A stretch of DNA of 64,000 nucleotides from the NCBI GenBank assembly GCA_052034005.1, contig JBPOJB010000009.1:124001-188000 (forward strand). The letters are read 5' to 3'. This DNA comes from JAAYDI01 sp052034005 (lineage in GTDB: Bacteria; Planctomycetota; Planctomycetia; Pirellulales; Pirellulaceae). Of this stretch, positions 8,758 to 17,758 are shown in pieces; the stretch's first letter is position 1, and each line of letters begins with the position of its first letter. A program made the position numbers and the translations under genes. The notes under the pieces are model-generated. The model did no database searches. It was not told where the DNA came from and saw only the letters and a list, made by a program, of their open reading frames with translations.

Positions 8758-9833
8758 GCGGCGCGCGAGGTTCGGCCGTAGGGCAGTTGTTCCCGGGCGT
8801 GCGGGTCGGCTAGGTCGTCGGGTAGCGGGCGGTTCCAGCGGTGAGCGCGGATGGAGTCGAGGATGCGTTCGGCGACCGCCAACGTGGCGCGGCCCTGCTC
8901 GCCGGGCACACGCACCGGGGCGCCGTGCAGCGTCGACGCCACGAACTCGCGCTGCTCCTGCAGGATGGCGTTGATCCGTTCGACCTGGAGCGTCTCGAGG
9001 CGCAGCAGGTCGCGGAACAGGGACTCCTGCACCTGCGTCCGCTGTTCGGGCGGGCAGCTGGTCAAGTCGACTTCGCCGCGCAGCACGGCGGGCGTCGGGC
9101 ACGCGACGTGGGCTGCGCCCTGCGCGAAATCGATCGCGGCGAACGCCTCCCGGCTGAACACGTGCATCGTGCGCTGCGGCGCGTGGTGGACGCGTGAGGC
9201 CTTGAGTGTGGCGAGGCATCCGCTGGCGAACTGCAGCTGCGCCACCGCCAGGTCTTCGTGCGGGCCGAACAACGCCACTCCCGTCGCGGACAGCTCCACG
9301 ACCGGGCTCTGCGCGAGCGACATCGCGAGGTCGAGGTCATGGATCATCAGGTCCAGCACGATGCTCACGTCGGTGGATCGGAACGTGTAGGTTCCCGCGC
9401 GCACGGCTTCGATGTACCGAGGATGTGCCAACCTGCCGACGACGGCGTTCCAGGCCGGGTTGAATCGTTCCACGTGTCCCACTTGGAGGACGAGCCCGCG
9501 GCGGCGGGCGGCGGCGATCAGCCGATCGGCCTCGGCGACCGTGCGCGTGATCGGTTTCTCGACCAGCAGGTGCACGCCGTCGTCCAGGAGCTGTTCGGCG
9601 ACCTCGCAGTGTTGGGCGGTGGGCGTGGCGATGACCGCCGCATCGAGTTGGCCGCGGAGCGCCCCGAGGTCAGCGCAGGGCGCCGTGTCGCATTCGGCCG
9701 CCAGGCGTTCGCGGGCGGCGCACAGCGGGTCGACGACCGCCACGAGCCGCACCTCGTCCAGCGACCTGAGCAGGCGGGCATGGATACTGCCCAGATGACC
9801 ACATCCCACGACAGCCATGCGAAGTCGGTTCAC
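8754..9833 (-). CDS. Gfo/Idh/MocA-family NAD(P)-dependent sugar oxidoreductase
   Basis: A 359-residue two-domain oxidoreductase. The N-terminal Rossmann fold has the dinucleotide motif VVGCGHLGSIHA, and the family signature EKPI stands near residue 95. The C-terminal alpha/beta domain has HDLDLAMSLA. A GTG start at 9833 overlaps the lpxA stop (GTGA), so it is translated with lpxA; an ATG at 9818 is an alternative. Position after lpxC-lpxA points to an envelope sugar-nucleotide. In some bacteria a Gfo/Idh enzyme (GnnA) next to lpxA oxidises UDP-GlcNAc for lipid A with 3-amino sugars; the partner aminotransferase GnnB is not here, so that assignment is only a possibility. Confidence 0.8.
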   Translation of the reverse strand: MNRLRMAVVGCGHLGSIHARLLRSLDEVRLVAVVDPLCAARERLAAECDTAPCADLGALRGQLDAAVIATPTAQHCEVAEQLLDDGVHLLVEKPITRTVAEADRLIAAARRRGLVLQVGHVERFNPAWNAVVGRLAHPRYIEAVRAGTYTFRSTDVSIVLDLMIHDLDLAMSLAQSPVVELSATGVALFGPHEDLAVAQLQFASGCLATLKASRVHHAPQRTMHVFSREAFAAIDFAQGAAHVACPTPAVLRGEVDLTSCPPEQRTQVQESLFRDLLRLETLQVERINAILQEQREFVASTLHGAPVRVPGEQGRATLAVAERILDSIRAHRWNRPLPDDLADPHAREQLPYGRTSRAA

Positions 9834-10636
9834 GCTGCTTTCCTCCGGTCCCGGCCGCGGCCGTGACGCCCCTCGGCCTGGACTTGCAGTTCACTCAACA
9901 GGTAGTTCACCACCGGCACCAGCCGACCGTTGGCACGCAGGATCTCCCGCGCATGGTCCAGGCCGACGCGGGCCCGGTACAGCAGCCGGTGCGCCTCGGC
10001 CAGCGCGCGGATATCGTCGGCCGAGAAGTCGTTTCGTTTGAGCGCCACGACGTTGACGCACCGCGGCCGGGCCGGCTGCCCGTCCAGCAGCATGAAGGGG
10101 GGCACGTCGTGGATCACGCGACTCATGCCGGTCAGGAACGCGTAGGCGCCGATCGTGGCGAAATGGTGCACGGCGCTCCCGCCGGCGATCGTCACGTGGT
10201 GGGCCACGTGCACATGTCCGCCCAGCAGGACGCCGTTGGCCATCACGACATGGTCGCCCACCTGGCAGTCGTGGGCGATGTGCGAGCAGGCCATGAAGAA
10301 GCCGTGGCTGCCGACCCGCGTCACGCCCTCCTCTTTCTCGCTGGCGCGGTTGACGGTGACGCACTCGCGGAACACGTTGTGGTCGCCGATCACGACCCGC
10401 GTGGGGCTCCCCCGGTAGCTCAAGTCCTGCGGCTCGCCGCCGATCACCACGCCCGGGTGAAAGGTGTTGTACTGGCCAATGGTCGTGTGGCCGGTGATCG
10501 TCACGCTGTTGACCAGCCGCGTACCGCGGCCGATCGTGACGTGCGGTCCCACGACGCAGAAGGGTCCGATCTCGACATCGTCTTCCAGGACGGCTCGCGG
10601 ATCGACGACTGCGTGCTCGGCGACGAGGGTGGCCAT
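9830..10636 (-). CDS. lpxA: UDP-N-acetylglucosamine O-acyltransferase
   Basis: A 268-residue left-handed beta-helix protein that transfers the 3-hydroxyacyl group from ACP to UDP-GlcNAc, the first step of lipid A synthesis. Hexapeptide repeats run from IGPFCVVGPHVTIGRGT onward. The catalytic-His region HIAHDCQVGDHVVMAN and the following GGHVHVAHH and GGSAVHHFATIG match the family, and the C-terminal helices (ADDIRALAEAHRLLY) are present. ATG 10636 (MATLVAEHAVVDP) is chosen because homologues start there. The gene sits 53 bp after lpxC and overlaps the Gfo/Idh gene. Confidence 0.93.
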   Translation of the reverse strand: MATLVAEHAVVDPRAVLEDDVEIGPFCVVGPHVTIGRGTRLVNSVTITGHTTIGQYNTFHPGVVIGGEPQDLSYRGSPTRVVIGDHNVFRECVTVNRASEKEEGVTRVGSHGFFMACSHIAHDCQVGDHVVMANGVLLGGHVHVAHHVTIAGGSAVHHFATIGAYAFLTGMSRVIHDVPPFMLLDGQPARPRCVNVVALKRNDFSADDIRALAEAHRLLYRARVGLDHAREILRANGRLVPVVNYLLSELQVQAEGRHGRGRDRRKAA

Positions 10637-10689
10637 GGTCCGAACTCCCACCGGACAAATCAGCGAAGGTTTCGGGTCTGGGTGGCGCG

Positions 10690-11568
10690 TCAGGCGACGC
10701 GACATCGTTGTCGTACGGTCTGGTCCTGCGCCAACAGCGCCTGGATCAGTTCGGCGTTGAGGCGGTGGCCGCTGCGACAGGCGGTGATGCGACCCCGGAT
10801 GTCACATCCGGCCAACGCCAGGTCCCCGACCAGGTCCAGCGTCTTGTGCCGCACGCACTCGTCCGGGAACCGCAACGGGTTGCCCACCGGCCCGTGCTGA
10901 TCGAACACCAGCAGGTCGTGGCAGGTGACGCGCTGGCCGAGCCCCTGCCGGCGCAGCCACTCGGCCTCCTCTTGCAGGATGAAGGTACGGGCCGCGGCCA
11001 GCTCCCGGCGGAAGGTGTCCGGCGAGAGGCGGATCTCGAACGTCTGTTGACCGATCGGGCCCTGGGTGCCGTAATCCAGCAGGTACCGCAGGGTCAGCGT
11101 CCCGTTGGGTTCGGGTGCGGCCTCGGCCCAGCAGCGGTCGTCGCCGACGCGCACCGTGTCGGTAACGACCAGCGTCTGGCGCCAGGCCGATTGGGCCACC
11201 CGTCCCACCGACAACAGCGCGTCGACAAAGGGCTGACTTGAACCGTCACATCCGGGCATTTCCGGGCGATTGACCGCGACCTGGCAGTTGTCGATCTGCA
11301 GGCCGGCCAGGCTGGCCATCAGGTGCTCCACCATCTCGACCGTGGCGCCGTCGGCTGCGAGCGTCGTCCGGCGCGGCGTCTCGACACGATGGCTCACGAG
11401 AGCCGGGATCTGGGGCTGTCCGCCGAGGTCTGTGCGGACAAACACGATGCCCGTTCCGGGCGGCATCGGGCGGAACTCCACCCGGACATCCTGGCCGCTC
11501 CAGTAACCGAACCCGTCGACGCGGGCGGGTGCTGCGACCGTGTATTGCTGACGAAGTGAGTATCTCAA
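10690..11568 (-). CDS. lpxC: UDP-3-O-acyl-N-acetylglucosamine deacetylase
   Basis: A 292-residue zinc deacetylase for the first committed step of lipid A synthesis. Zinc-ligand and catalytic motifs are visible: VEMVEHLMASLAGLQIDNC, DECVRHKTLDLVGDLALAG and SGHRLNAEL. It is a stand-alone LpxC, without the FabZ fusion found in some phyla. The only start that fits the N-terminal alignment is TTG 11568: no in-frame ATG or GTG occurs upstream before non-coding sequence, and the ATG at 11573 is out of frame and meets a stop at once. It lies 63 bp downstream of the skp-like gene and is transcribed with lpxA. Confidence 0.92.
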   Translation of the reverse strand: MRYSLRQQYTVAAPARVDGFGYWSGQDVRVEFRPMPPGTGIVFVRTDLGGQPQIPALVSHRVETPRRTTLAADGATVEMVEHLMASLAGLQIDNCQVAVNRPEMPGCDGSSQPFVDALLSVGRVAQSAWRQTLVVTDTVRVGDDRCWAEAAPEPNGTLTLRYLLDYGTQGPIGQQTFEIRLSPDTFRRELAAARTFILQEEAEWLRRQGLGQRVTCHDLLVFDQHGPVGNPLRFPDECVRHKTLDLVGDLALAGCDIRGRITACRSGHRLNAELIQALLAQDQTVRQRCRVA

Positions 11569-11631
11569 TGCATGCCCATCATCGAAACGGAATGGATGCC
11601 ACCACCCGGCCGTGCGGCCGCGGCGCCGCGG

Positions 11632-12285
11632 TCAACGCTGGGCGCCGCGGGGGATCGCCGGCGCCCGCTGTCCGACACCGACGTTCTGTTGAGGTACTGT
11701 CGCGGCGGCCTTCTGGTTGAGCGAGTCGATGATGTGCTGGGTGATGTCCAGCGAATTCTGGTACACGACTTCCTGCATCAGCCCCACCTGCACTTCCTGG
11801 GCCTTCGAGGCGTCGATCGGTCGGCGGGAGTACTGGATCACCAGCTGGATGCCGTAGTTCTGGCAGAACCGCGCGACATGCTGCTGGATTTCCTGGTAGG
11901 CCTCGTAGTAGGCTTGCGATTCCTGTTCCAGGAACTCGCGGTTCTTCTGCCGATGCTGCACCTGCAGATCCGCGTTGATCGACGCCAACTCCTTCTCCTT
12001 GTCGGCGTAATCCTGCGTACCGGGCTTGAGCGTCTTGAGCTGCTCGGCCAGAGATTCGATCTTCTGCCGTTCCTGCCGGCTGTAGGCTTCGAAATTCTCC
12101 GCCTGTGTCTTGAGCCGCGCCCTGTGGGCCGTCAAACCCGCGTGGGCATCCAGCACATCCTTCAGATCGATCACGGCCACCGACGTGCCACTGGGGCGCG
12201 TCGCAGTCTGGGCACGCGCGGGGGTGGTCCAGCAACAGATGGCCAGGGCGGCGGCCACCGCAGTGGCCCGAGAGAGAGAGGTCAT
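11632..12285 (-). CDS. skp: OmpH/Skp-family periplasmic chaperone
   Basis: A 217-residue exported protein. The signal peptide (ATAVAAALAICCWTTPARAQ) is followed by VAVIDLKDVLDAH, the conserved opening of OmpH proteins. A long charged coiled coil comes next (about 60-140), and then the core closes with YGIQLVIQYSRRPID. Skp trimers hold unfolded outer-membrane proteins in the periplasm. The ATG at 12285 follows AAGGAG on the minus strand; a GTG one codon earlier is equally placed. Being upstream of lpxC-lpxA repeats the skp/lpx neighbourhood of many Gram-negative bacteria. The Gln/Ala-rich C-terminal tail (~30 residues) is extra. Confidence 0.85.
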   Translation of the reverse strand: MTSLSRATAVAAALAICCWTTPARAQTATRPSGTSVAVIDLKDVLDAHAGLTAHRARLKTQAENFEAYSRQERQKIESLAEQLKTLKPGTQDYADKEKELASINADLQVQHRQKNREFLEQESQAYYEAYQEIQQHVARFCQNYGIQLVIQYSRRPIDASKAQEVQVGLMQEVVYQNSLDITQHIIDSLNQKAAATVPQQNVGVGQRAPAIPRGAQR

Positions 12286-12454
12286 CACGTTCAGCACTCC
12301 TTGCCTGTTCAAATGGTCACGGCGGACCAGCGACGCAACGTCCGTGCCGCGCCGTTCCTGGGTCGGCCCGCGACCAAGGTGCCCGCGGGCCGAACATGCG
12401 GGGCGTATTGTGCCGTGAACCGGCAGTCGGGTAAAGAGCAGTTGGACCGAAAAC

Positions 12455-14527
12455 TTACCGCGGTTCGCCCAATGTCACGGTCCGCGTTACCGTGTCGCCG
12501 CCGCGACGGACCTGCACGGCCACCTCGTCGCCCGGCCGATGGCTCCGTAAGGCTCGGTTCAGGTCGGCGTACGAGCGGATGTCGATCTCGCCCAGCTTGA
12601 CCAGTATGTCGGCCGCCTGCAGCCCGGCCTGCGCGGCGGGACTCTCCGGCACCACGCTGGCAAACACCACGCCTTCGCCGGCCCGGCTGGCGTCCGGAAC
12701 GCAGCCGAGGTAGGCGCGCGGCGCGCCGCGGACCCCGCGGCTGGGACGAACCGTCTCCTGGTAAGTCGGCCGTTGCGGCGCATCATCCAGCCGGCTCACG
12801 ATGTCCGTCACCAGGTGGGTGACGCTGAGCATCCCGTCGACATTGATCTTCTCCACGTCGTCGGTCGGACGGTGGTAGTCCTCGTGATCGTTAGTGAAGA
12901 AGAACAGCACGGGCACTTTCTGGCGATAAAACGACGCATGGTCGCTCGGCCCCTGCCCGTTCGGCACCCGCGCGATCTGGAACTGGTAGGTCTGGTTGAA
13001 TTCGTCGATCAGCGCATCAAACTCGACGGCACTGCCGGTCCCACCGATGGTCAGCCGATTGTCGCGCAGGCGGCCGATCATATCGAGGCAGAACATGGCC
13101 ACCGTCTGATCGAGTGGGAAGGGGGGGTTCTGAACGTAGTGCGCGCTGCCTCGCAGGCCGAGCTCTTCGCCGGCAAACGCCACGAACACGATCCGCCGTC
13201 GCGAGGGCTCCTGGTGGGTCACCAGCCGATGGGCGATCTCGAGCATGCCGGAGACGCCCGAGGCGTTGTCGTCCGCCCCATTGTAGATGTCGCCGTCGCC
13301 CGACGGTCCGCGCCCCAGATGGTCGTAATGGGCGCCGATGACGATCGTCTCGTCGGCCAGCGGCCCCTGCCCATCCAGCACCCCGACCACGTTCTTCAAG
13401 TGGTATCGGACCGAACGGATGCTCGATTGGCACTCGGCTGTCCAGCCCTCCAAGGCGCGGCTTCGTGGCGTCGGCCCCTGGTCGATCTGCTGTTCCAGGG
13501 ACGCCAGGTCGGTCCCCAACGCTCGGCTCACGATGGGGTCCAACACGCTGCGCCGGCAGAAGAAGACGGGGATCGTCACCCCATTGCTCGGCAACCCGGC
13601 ATCTCGGAACTCCACCAGTTCATCCGTGTCCGAATCGGCTGCCTGCCGCCGCTGCGTGACCGTCTGCGCCAGCTCGGCCAGCCGCGTTTGCGTCTGCCGG
13701 ATCGTGTCGTCGGTCCACGTGGCAAGCTGCTGGAAATCGGCCACGGCCGACGTCAACGCGGTCACCGCCTGCTCCCAGTCTTTCCGCTGCCGCGCGCTGC
13801 GTCGTGAGAGGGAATAGGCGTCGTTGACGATGATCACGGCTGCCGCCCCGTGGGCTTGTGCGTTCTGGATCTTCCGTTGGAATGCGGCGTGTTCCGAGGG
13901 CTGCAAGCCGTCGAATATGCTCGTGGCGTCCCCTTGCTGAGGCTCCTTGCGGAGCATCACGACAACCTTGCCCTGGATGTCGATCTCCGCATAGTCGTCA
14001 TAATTCCAGTCGGGGGCGGTGATCCCGTAACCCACGAATACCAGCGGAGCATGGGCGCTGCCTGAGCTGCCCGCCGCCAGTGTGTTGAAGTCGCGCCCCA
14101 AGGCGCACACCACGCGGGTCGGTTCCGAACCCTCCCCCTGGCTCGGACCTGAGAGGATCAAGCGGTTCTCGCCTGGTGCGCCCAACTCGGGCGGCGCCGG
14201 CAGGTCAAATGGCTGGAACGCAGTGCCGTCGAACAGGTCGGTGCGCAGCCCGATGCCGGCGAACTGGTCGGCGATGTATTGGGCCGCCAGGTCAATGCCT
14301 CGCGTCCCGGGCCCCCGGCCCTCCATCTCGTCGGCCGCGAGCACCCGCACGGCATCCAACAGCCGGATTGCCGACGACTCGCGTTCCTCCGCGGCGACCG
14401 CCCGCAGGACGCTCATGTGCAGCGTCAGCAAGCACAACACGAGCGCCACACAGGATGCCCGGGTCAACGTCCCATGTCCCGTGCGTCCACGCCGCAACAA
14501 CCCACACCGTAATCGCTGGACTACCAT
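12455..14527 (-). CDS. Exported M28-family metallopeptidase with PA-like and PDZ domains
   Basis: A 690-residue secreted protease. An N-terminal hydrophobic signal (VALVLCLLTLHMSVLRAVAA) is followed by an insert with PA-domain features (~140-250) and a helical segment (~250-300). The zinc aminopeptidase domain shows GAHYDHLG, NGADDNASG, FAGEELGLRGS, CLDMIGR and HEDYHRPTDD, which together supply the two-zinc ligands and catalytic Glu. A C-terminal PDZ domain (from ~595, YLGCVPDAS...AAQAGLQAADILVKLG) probably binds peptide ends. ATG 14527 is preferred because AAGGTG lies 8 nt upstream. It is likely periplasmic or lipid-envelope facing. The gap from 12286 to 12454 shows nothing notable. Confidence 0.88.
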   Translation of the reverse strand: MVVQRLRCGLLRRGRTGHGTLTRASCVALVLCLLTLHMSVLRAVAAEERESSAIRLLDAVRVLAADEMEGRGPGTRGIDLAAQYIADQFAGIGLRTDLFDGTAFQPFDLPAPPELGAPGENRLILSGPSQGEGSEPTRVVCALGRDFNTLAAGSSGSAHAPLVFVGYGITAPDWNYDDYAEIDIQGKVVVMLRKEPQQGDATSIFDGLQPSEHAAFQRKIQNAQAHGAAAVIIVNDAYSLSRRSARQRKDWEQAVTALTSAVADFQQLATWTDDTIRQTQTRLAELAQTVTQRRQAADSDTDELVEFRDAGLPSNGVTIPVFFCRRSVLDPIVSRALGTDLASLEQQIDQGPTPRSRALEGWTAECQSSIRSVRYHLKNVVGVLDGQGPLADETIVIGAHYDHLGRGPSGDGDIYNGADDNASGVSGMLEIAHRLVTHQEPSRRRIVFVAFAGEELGLRGSAHYVQNPPFPLDQTVAMFCLDMIGRLRDNRLTIGGTGSAVEFDALIDEFNQTYQFQIARVPNGQGPSDHASFYRQKVPVLFFFTNDHEDYHRPTDDVEKINVDGMLSVTHLVTDIVSRLDDAPQRPTYQETVRPSRGVRGAPRAYLGCVPDASRAGEGVVFASVVPESPAAQAGLQAADILVKLGEIDIRSYADLNRALRSHRPGDEVAVQVRRGGDTVTRTVTLGEPR

Positions 14528-14783
14528 CGACACTGCACCTTGTGAAAAAAAACCGGGTAAAAACGGGAAGGCCGGCCGTGGCACACGCTGTCTCTTCAGG
14601 TTGCACCCGCTTGCCGGATTGTCCAAGTGCGAGCGCCTCGCGTCAAGCGACGGCCCGCCCAGGCGAGTGCCGGGTGGCCCGGCGAGCCTCAGGTTCTCCG
14701 GTTGACCGCTTCACCCGGTCCACCAAGGGCGCGGCGCGGAGAAGCACCCCTTCCCCCGCGCGTCGGGGACCGGCAAATCGGTT

Positions 14784-14812
14784 TTGACACGGACCGCCGG
14801 CTGCGGTATGCT
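14784..14812 (+). promoter_or_regulatory. Consensus sigma70 promoter of the receiver/kinase operon
   Basis: TTGACA (14784-14789), a 17-bp spacer and TATGCT (14807-14812) form a textbook housekeeping promoter. Transcription would begin near 14819 and leave a leader of about 145 nt before the receiver gene at 14965. This is the only clear signal in the 437-bp gap 14528-14964; the leader is GC-rich and contains a GGCCGC-type complementary pair (14880-14910) that could fold. Confidence 0.7.
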
Positions 14813-14964
14813 TCGGCCGCACACCTGAGAAGAAGGCAAACAAGGAAGTTTGCTCCCACACCAAGACCGCGGCCACCGGGCGGCCGCTTGTGGCCGCCTC
14901 CGCGGCGCAGCATGCCGCCTCGGAACCACCGCGGGACAGCTCGCACACGGAGGTGCAGCCACCG

Positions 14965-15354
14965 ATGCCGGACTATGCAGCTGAGCAGCCCAAACGCGTC
15001 TTGATTGTCGATCCCTCGGCGGATTCGCGCAGCGTGTTCCGCACGGTGTTGGAACGGCGTGGCCTGTGCATTCTCGAGGCACCCGAGGCCCAGCAGGGCC
15101 TGGACATCCTCCGCCAGCAGCGGCCGGAAGTCGTGGTGCTCGATGGGGACTCGGCCGGGGCCGAGGACCCGTCGATGCGGGCCGCGTATGCCCACGAGTT
15201 GACCAGTCGCGGTGCGGAACTGGTGATTCTGGGGAACGTGCGGCGGCGCGATCTGGGGGCTGATCCGCACCTGGTGGGCAAACCCTATCATTACGGTCCG
15301 CTGATCCGTAAAATCGAGGCATTGATCAAGCAATCGGCGGATCCCGGGGCGTAG
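14965..15354 (+). CDS. Stand-alone response-regulator receiver domain
   Basis: A 129-residue single-domain protein. It begins PKRVLIVDPSADSRSVFRTVLE, where one acidic residue of the usual pair is kept (VDP). The phospho-acceptor lies in VVVLDGDS, and the conserved Lys is in LVGKPYHYGPL. It lacks an output domain, like CheY-type or phosphorelay intermediates. ATG 14965 is chosen because GGAGGTG sits at 14949-14955; the frame extends upstream but reads through the leader. It is 12 bp before the sensor kinase gene, so it is the probable partner of that kinase. Confidence 0.8.
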   Translation: MPDYAAEQPKRVLIVDPSADSRSVFRTVLERRGLCILEAPEAQQGLDILRQQRPEVVVLDGDSAGAEDPSMRAAYAHELTSRGAELVILGNVRRRDLGADPHLVGKPYHYGPLIRKIEALIKQSADPGA

Positions 15355-15366
15355 TGGGGCGGGGCG

Positions 15367-17100
15367 ATGCCTTCGCTGTTTGTGATCCAGGGGCGGGACC
15401 AGGGTAAGCGGTTCGAGTTGCAGGGGCCCTGTATACGGATCGGGCGCGAGAAGGGCAACACGATCCAGCTGCATGATGTGGAGGTGTCGCGGTTCCACGC
15501 GGAACTCCACTGGCAGGACGGGCACTTTGACCTGGTGGATCTCGGCAGCTCGAACGGGACGTTCGTCAACAGTCAGCCTTCGACGCGGCACACGCTCGGC
15601 AGCGGGGACCGCGTGCAGCTTGGCCGGACGCTGATGATCTACACGGCGGGCGAAGAGCCGGCCGCCGCGGAGTTGGCCGACGGCGTCAATATTGTTGCGG
15701 AGCGCCCAGTTGCCGGTGGCTCGCGGATCGTCACGACGGCGGGCCAGTTGCAGACGGGCAGCCACGTCTTTCACCCGGCCGCGGACTCCGAGAGCCCGTG
15801 GCTGGCGCGGGCGCGCAGCAACCTCGATGTGATGTACCATACGGCGCTGGCGGCCAGTCACACGCTGGATATCGATCAGCTGCTGCACCGGATCGTGGAG
15901 CTGATTTTCGAATGGGTCGAGGCGGACCGCGGCTGTATTATGCTGTGGGACCGCGATCGCGACCAGCTGGTGCCTCGCGTGCGTCGCGACCGCCGGACCG
16001 CGACCGGCCAGACCATGGAGATCAGCCGCACGATCCTGGATTACGTGCTACAGCACAACGAAGGGGTGTTGACCAGCGATGCGAGCGACGACGACCGCTG
16101 GGATTCGGCCGCCAGCATCGTGCGGATGGGCATTCGCGAAGCGATCTGCGTGCCGATGCAGGGACGCTATGGCGTGGTGGGCGTGATCTACATCGACACG
16201 TACACGGCGCCGGGCCGCTTCATCCAGCGGCCCGCCAATCGGTTCTCGGAAGAACACCTCAAATTGATGGTCGCGATCGGGCACCAGGCCGCGCTGGCCG
16301 TCGAGGATACGTCGTATTACTCGGCCATGGTCCAGGCGGAACGTCTCGCGGCGGTCGGCCAGACGATCGCCATGCTGTCGCACCACATCAAGAACATCCT
16401 GCAGGGCATCCGCGGGGGCAGCTACCTGATCGAAGAAGGGCTCAGAAACGGCGAATTCGACATCGTGTCGAAGGGTTGGGCCATCGTCGACAAGAACCAG
16501 GACAAGATCTCCAGCCTGGTGATGGATATGCTCTCGTTCAGCAAGGATCGGGAGCCGGAAATGACGCCGGCCGACCTCAACAGCGTCATCTCCGATGTGA
16601 TGGAGATCGTACAGGTCCGCGCGGCGGACGCCGGCGTGACCCTCCAGTGGAACCCCGACCCGCGCATCCCTACCCTGATGTTCGACCCCGACGCCCTGCA
16701 CCGCGCGATCCTTAACGTCGTAACCAATGCGCTCGACGCGTGTGAGAAGGTGGAGCAGGGGCAGGTCACGGTCCGCGCCGAGCATCTGCCCGAACAACGC
16801 CTGCTGCAGATTGACGTGAGCGACAACGGCGAAGGCATCGCGCGGGAGGATTTGGCCCGGATCTTCTCGGTGTTCGAATCGCGCAAAGGTAATCGGGGCA
16901 CCGGACTCGGTTTGCCCGTGAGCCAGAAGATCATGCACGAACATGACGGCCAGATCACCGTGGAGAGCACGCCGGGGCAGGGCAGCCGATTCCGCCTGGT
17001 CATGCCGGCCGTGCCCGCCGCCGCCCCGGTGGCGGACCAGTCCTCGGCCGCAGCACGCCTCACATCGGTCCCGTCGCCCAACGAGGGCCGACCGCCGTAA
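15367..17100 (+). CDS. FHA-GAF sensor histidine kinase
   Basis: A 577-residue soluble kinase with no membrane segment. An N-terminal FHA domain (1-95: IRIGREKGNTIQLHD, VSRFHAEL, SSNGTF) binds phospho-Thr peptides. A GAF domain follows (~160-315). The dimerisation/phosphoacceptor helix has LSHHIKN (His339 the likely acceptor), and the HATPase_c domain has NVVTNALDA, DNGEGI, FSVFESRKGNRGTGLGLPVS. The Glu that usually follows the acceptor His is a second His. The C-terminal ~35 residues are Ala/Pro/Ser-rich. FHA input on a two-component kinase suggests that Ser/Thr phosphorylation, common in planctomycetes, feeds into this histidine kinase. Confidence 0.9.
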   Translation: MPSLFVIQGRDQGKRFELQGPCIRIGREKGNTIQLHDVEVSRFHAELHWQDGHFDLVDLGSSNGTFVNSQPSTRHTLGSGDRVQLGRTLMIYTAGEEPAAAELADGVNIVAERPVAGGSRIVTTAGQLQTGSHVFHPAADSESPWLARARSNLDVMYHTALAASHTLDIDQLLHRIVELIFEWVEADRGCIMLWDRDRDQLVPRVRRDRRTATGQTMEISRTILDYVLQHNEGVLTSDASDDDRWDSAASIVRMGIREAICVPMQGRYGVVGVIYIDTYTAPGRFIQRPANRFSEEHLKLMVAIGHQAALAVEDTSYYSAMVQAERLAAVGQTIAMLSHHIKNILQGIRGGSYLIEEGLRNGEFDIVSKGWAIVDKNQDKISSLVMDMLSFSKDREPEMTPADLNSVISDVMEIVQVRAADAGVTLQWNPDPRIPTLMFDPDALHRAILNVVTNALDACEKVEQGQVTVRAEHLPEQRLLQIDVSDNGEGIAREDLARIFSVFESRKGNRGTGLGLPVSQKIMHEHDGQITVESTPGQGSRFRLVMPAVPAAAPVADQSSAAARLTSVPSPNEGRPP

Positions 17101-17110
17101 GAACGCCCGC

Positions 17111-17758
17111 TCAGTTCAGGTACGGATTGTGGACCCGCTCGCGGCCGATCGTCGTCGCGTTGCCGTGGCCCGGTAGCAGGAGCGTGCGATCGGGCAACGT
17201 GAGCAGCTTGTCGCGAATGGCCGTCAACAGTTGATTCGTGTCGCCGTCTGGGAAGTCAGTCCGGCCTATACTGCCCTCGAACAACACGTCGCCTCCAAAG
17301 ACGATCCACGGCTCCGCACCCTTCCACAGGTAGACGACATGCCCCCGGGAATGGCCGGGCACTGCGCGAACCTCCAGCGCGATGCCGGCCGCCTCATAGA
17401 TCTGGCCGTCCTCGACCAGCGTGTCAGCCGCCGGGCTGGTGAGCCCGAAGCCGAACTGGGCCGACAAATTCGCCCACGAATCGGTCAATTTGGGGGCGTC
17501 GTCCCGCCCGATCACCAGCGGGCAGTCGGGCCAATGGCGTTTCATGGCCTCGTTCCCGGCAATGTGGTCGGCATGTCCGTGCGTGTTGAGGATAGCTTTG
17601 GGGGTCAGGCGATGCGAGGTCACCAGCTCTTGAATGGCATCCGTGTCGAAGCCGGGGTCCACGATGATGCAATCGCTGCGCGCCGGGAGGCTGGCGATGA
17701 ACGTATTCTGGCCGAAGCTCAGCGAAACGACGGTGTGAACCACAAGTTGTTCGGACAT
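17111..17758 (-). CDS. MBL-fold metallo-hydrolase, glyoxalase II-like
   Basis: A 215-residue metallo-beta-lactamase-fold enzyme. The metal motif THGHADHIAGN gives the HxHxDH ligands; VPGHSRGHVVYLW and GGDVLFEGSIGRTDF supply the further His and the bridging Asp. Length and motifs fit the short hydroxyacylglutathione-hydrolase-like group, which hydrolyses thioesters of low-molecular-weight thiols. The organism's thiol is unknown. Persulfide dioxygenase is a less likely alternative. It is transcribed alone, converging on the kinase operon with a 10-bp gap. Confidence 0.8.
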   Translation of the reverse strand: MSEQLVVHTVVSLSFGQNTFIASLPARSDCIIVDPGFDTDAIQELVTSHRLTPKAILNTHGHADHIAGNEAMKRHWPDCPLVIGRDDAPKLTDSWANLSAQFGFGLTSPAADTLVEDGQIYEAAGIALEVRAVPGHSRGHVVYLWKGAEPWIVFGGDVLFEGSIGRTDFPDGDTNQLLTAIRDKLLTLPDRTLLLPGHGNATTIGRERVHNPYLN

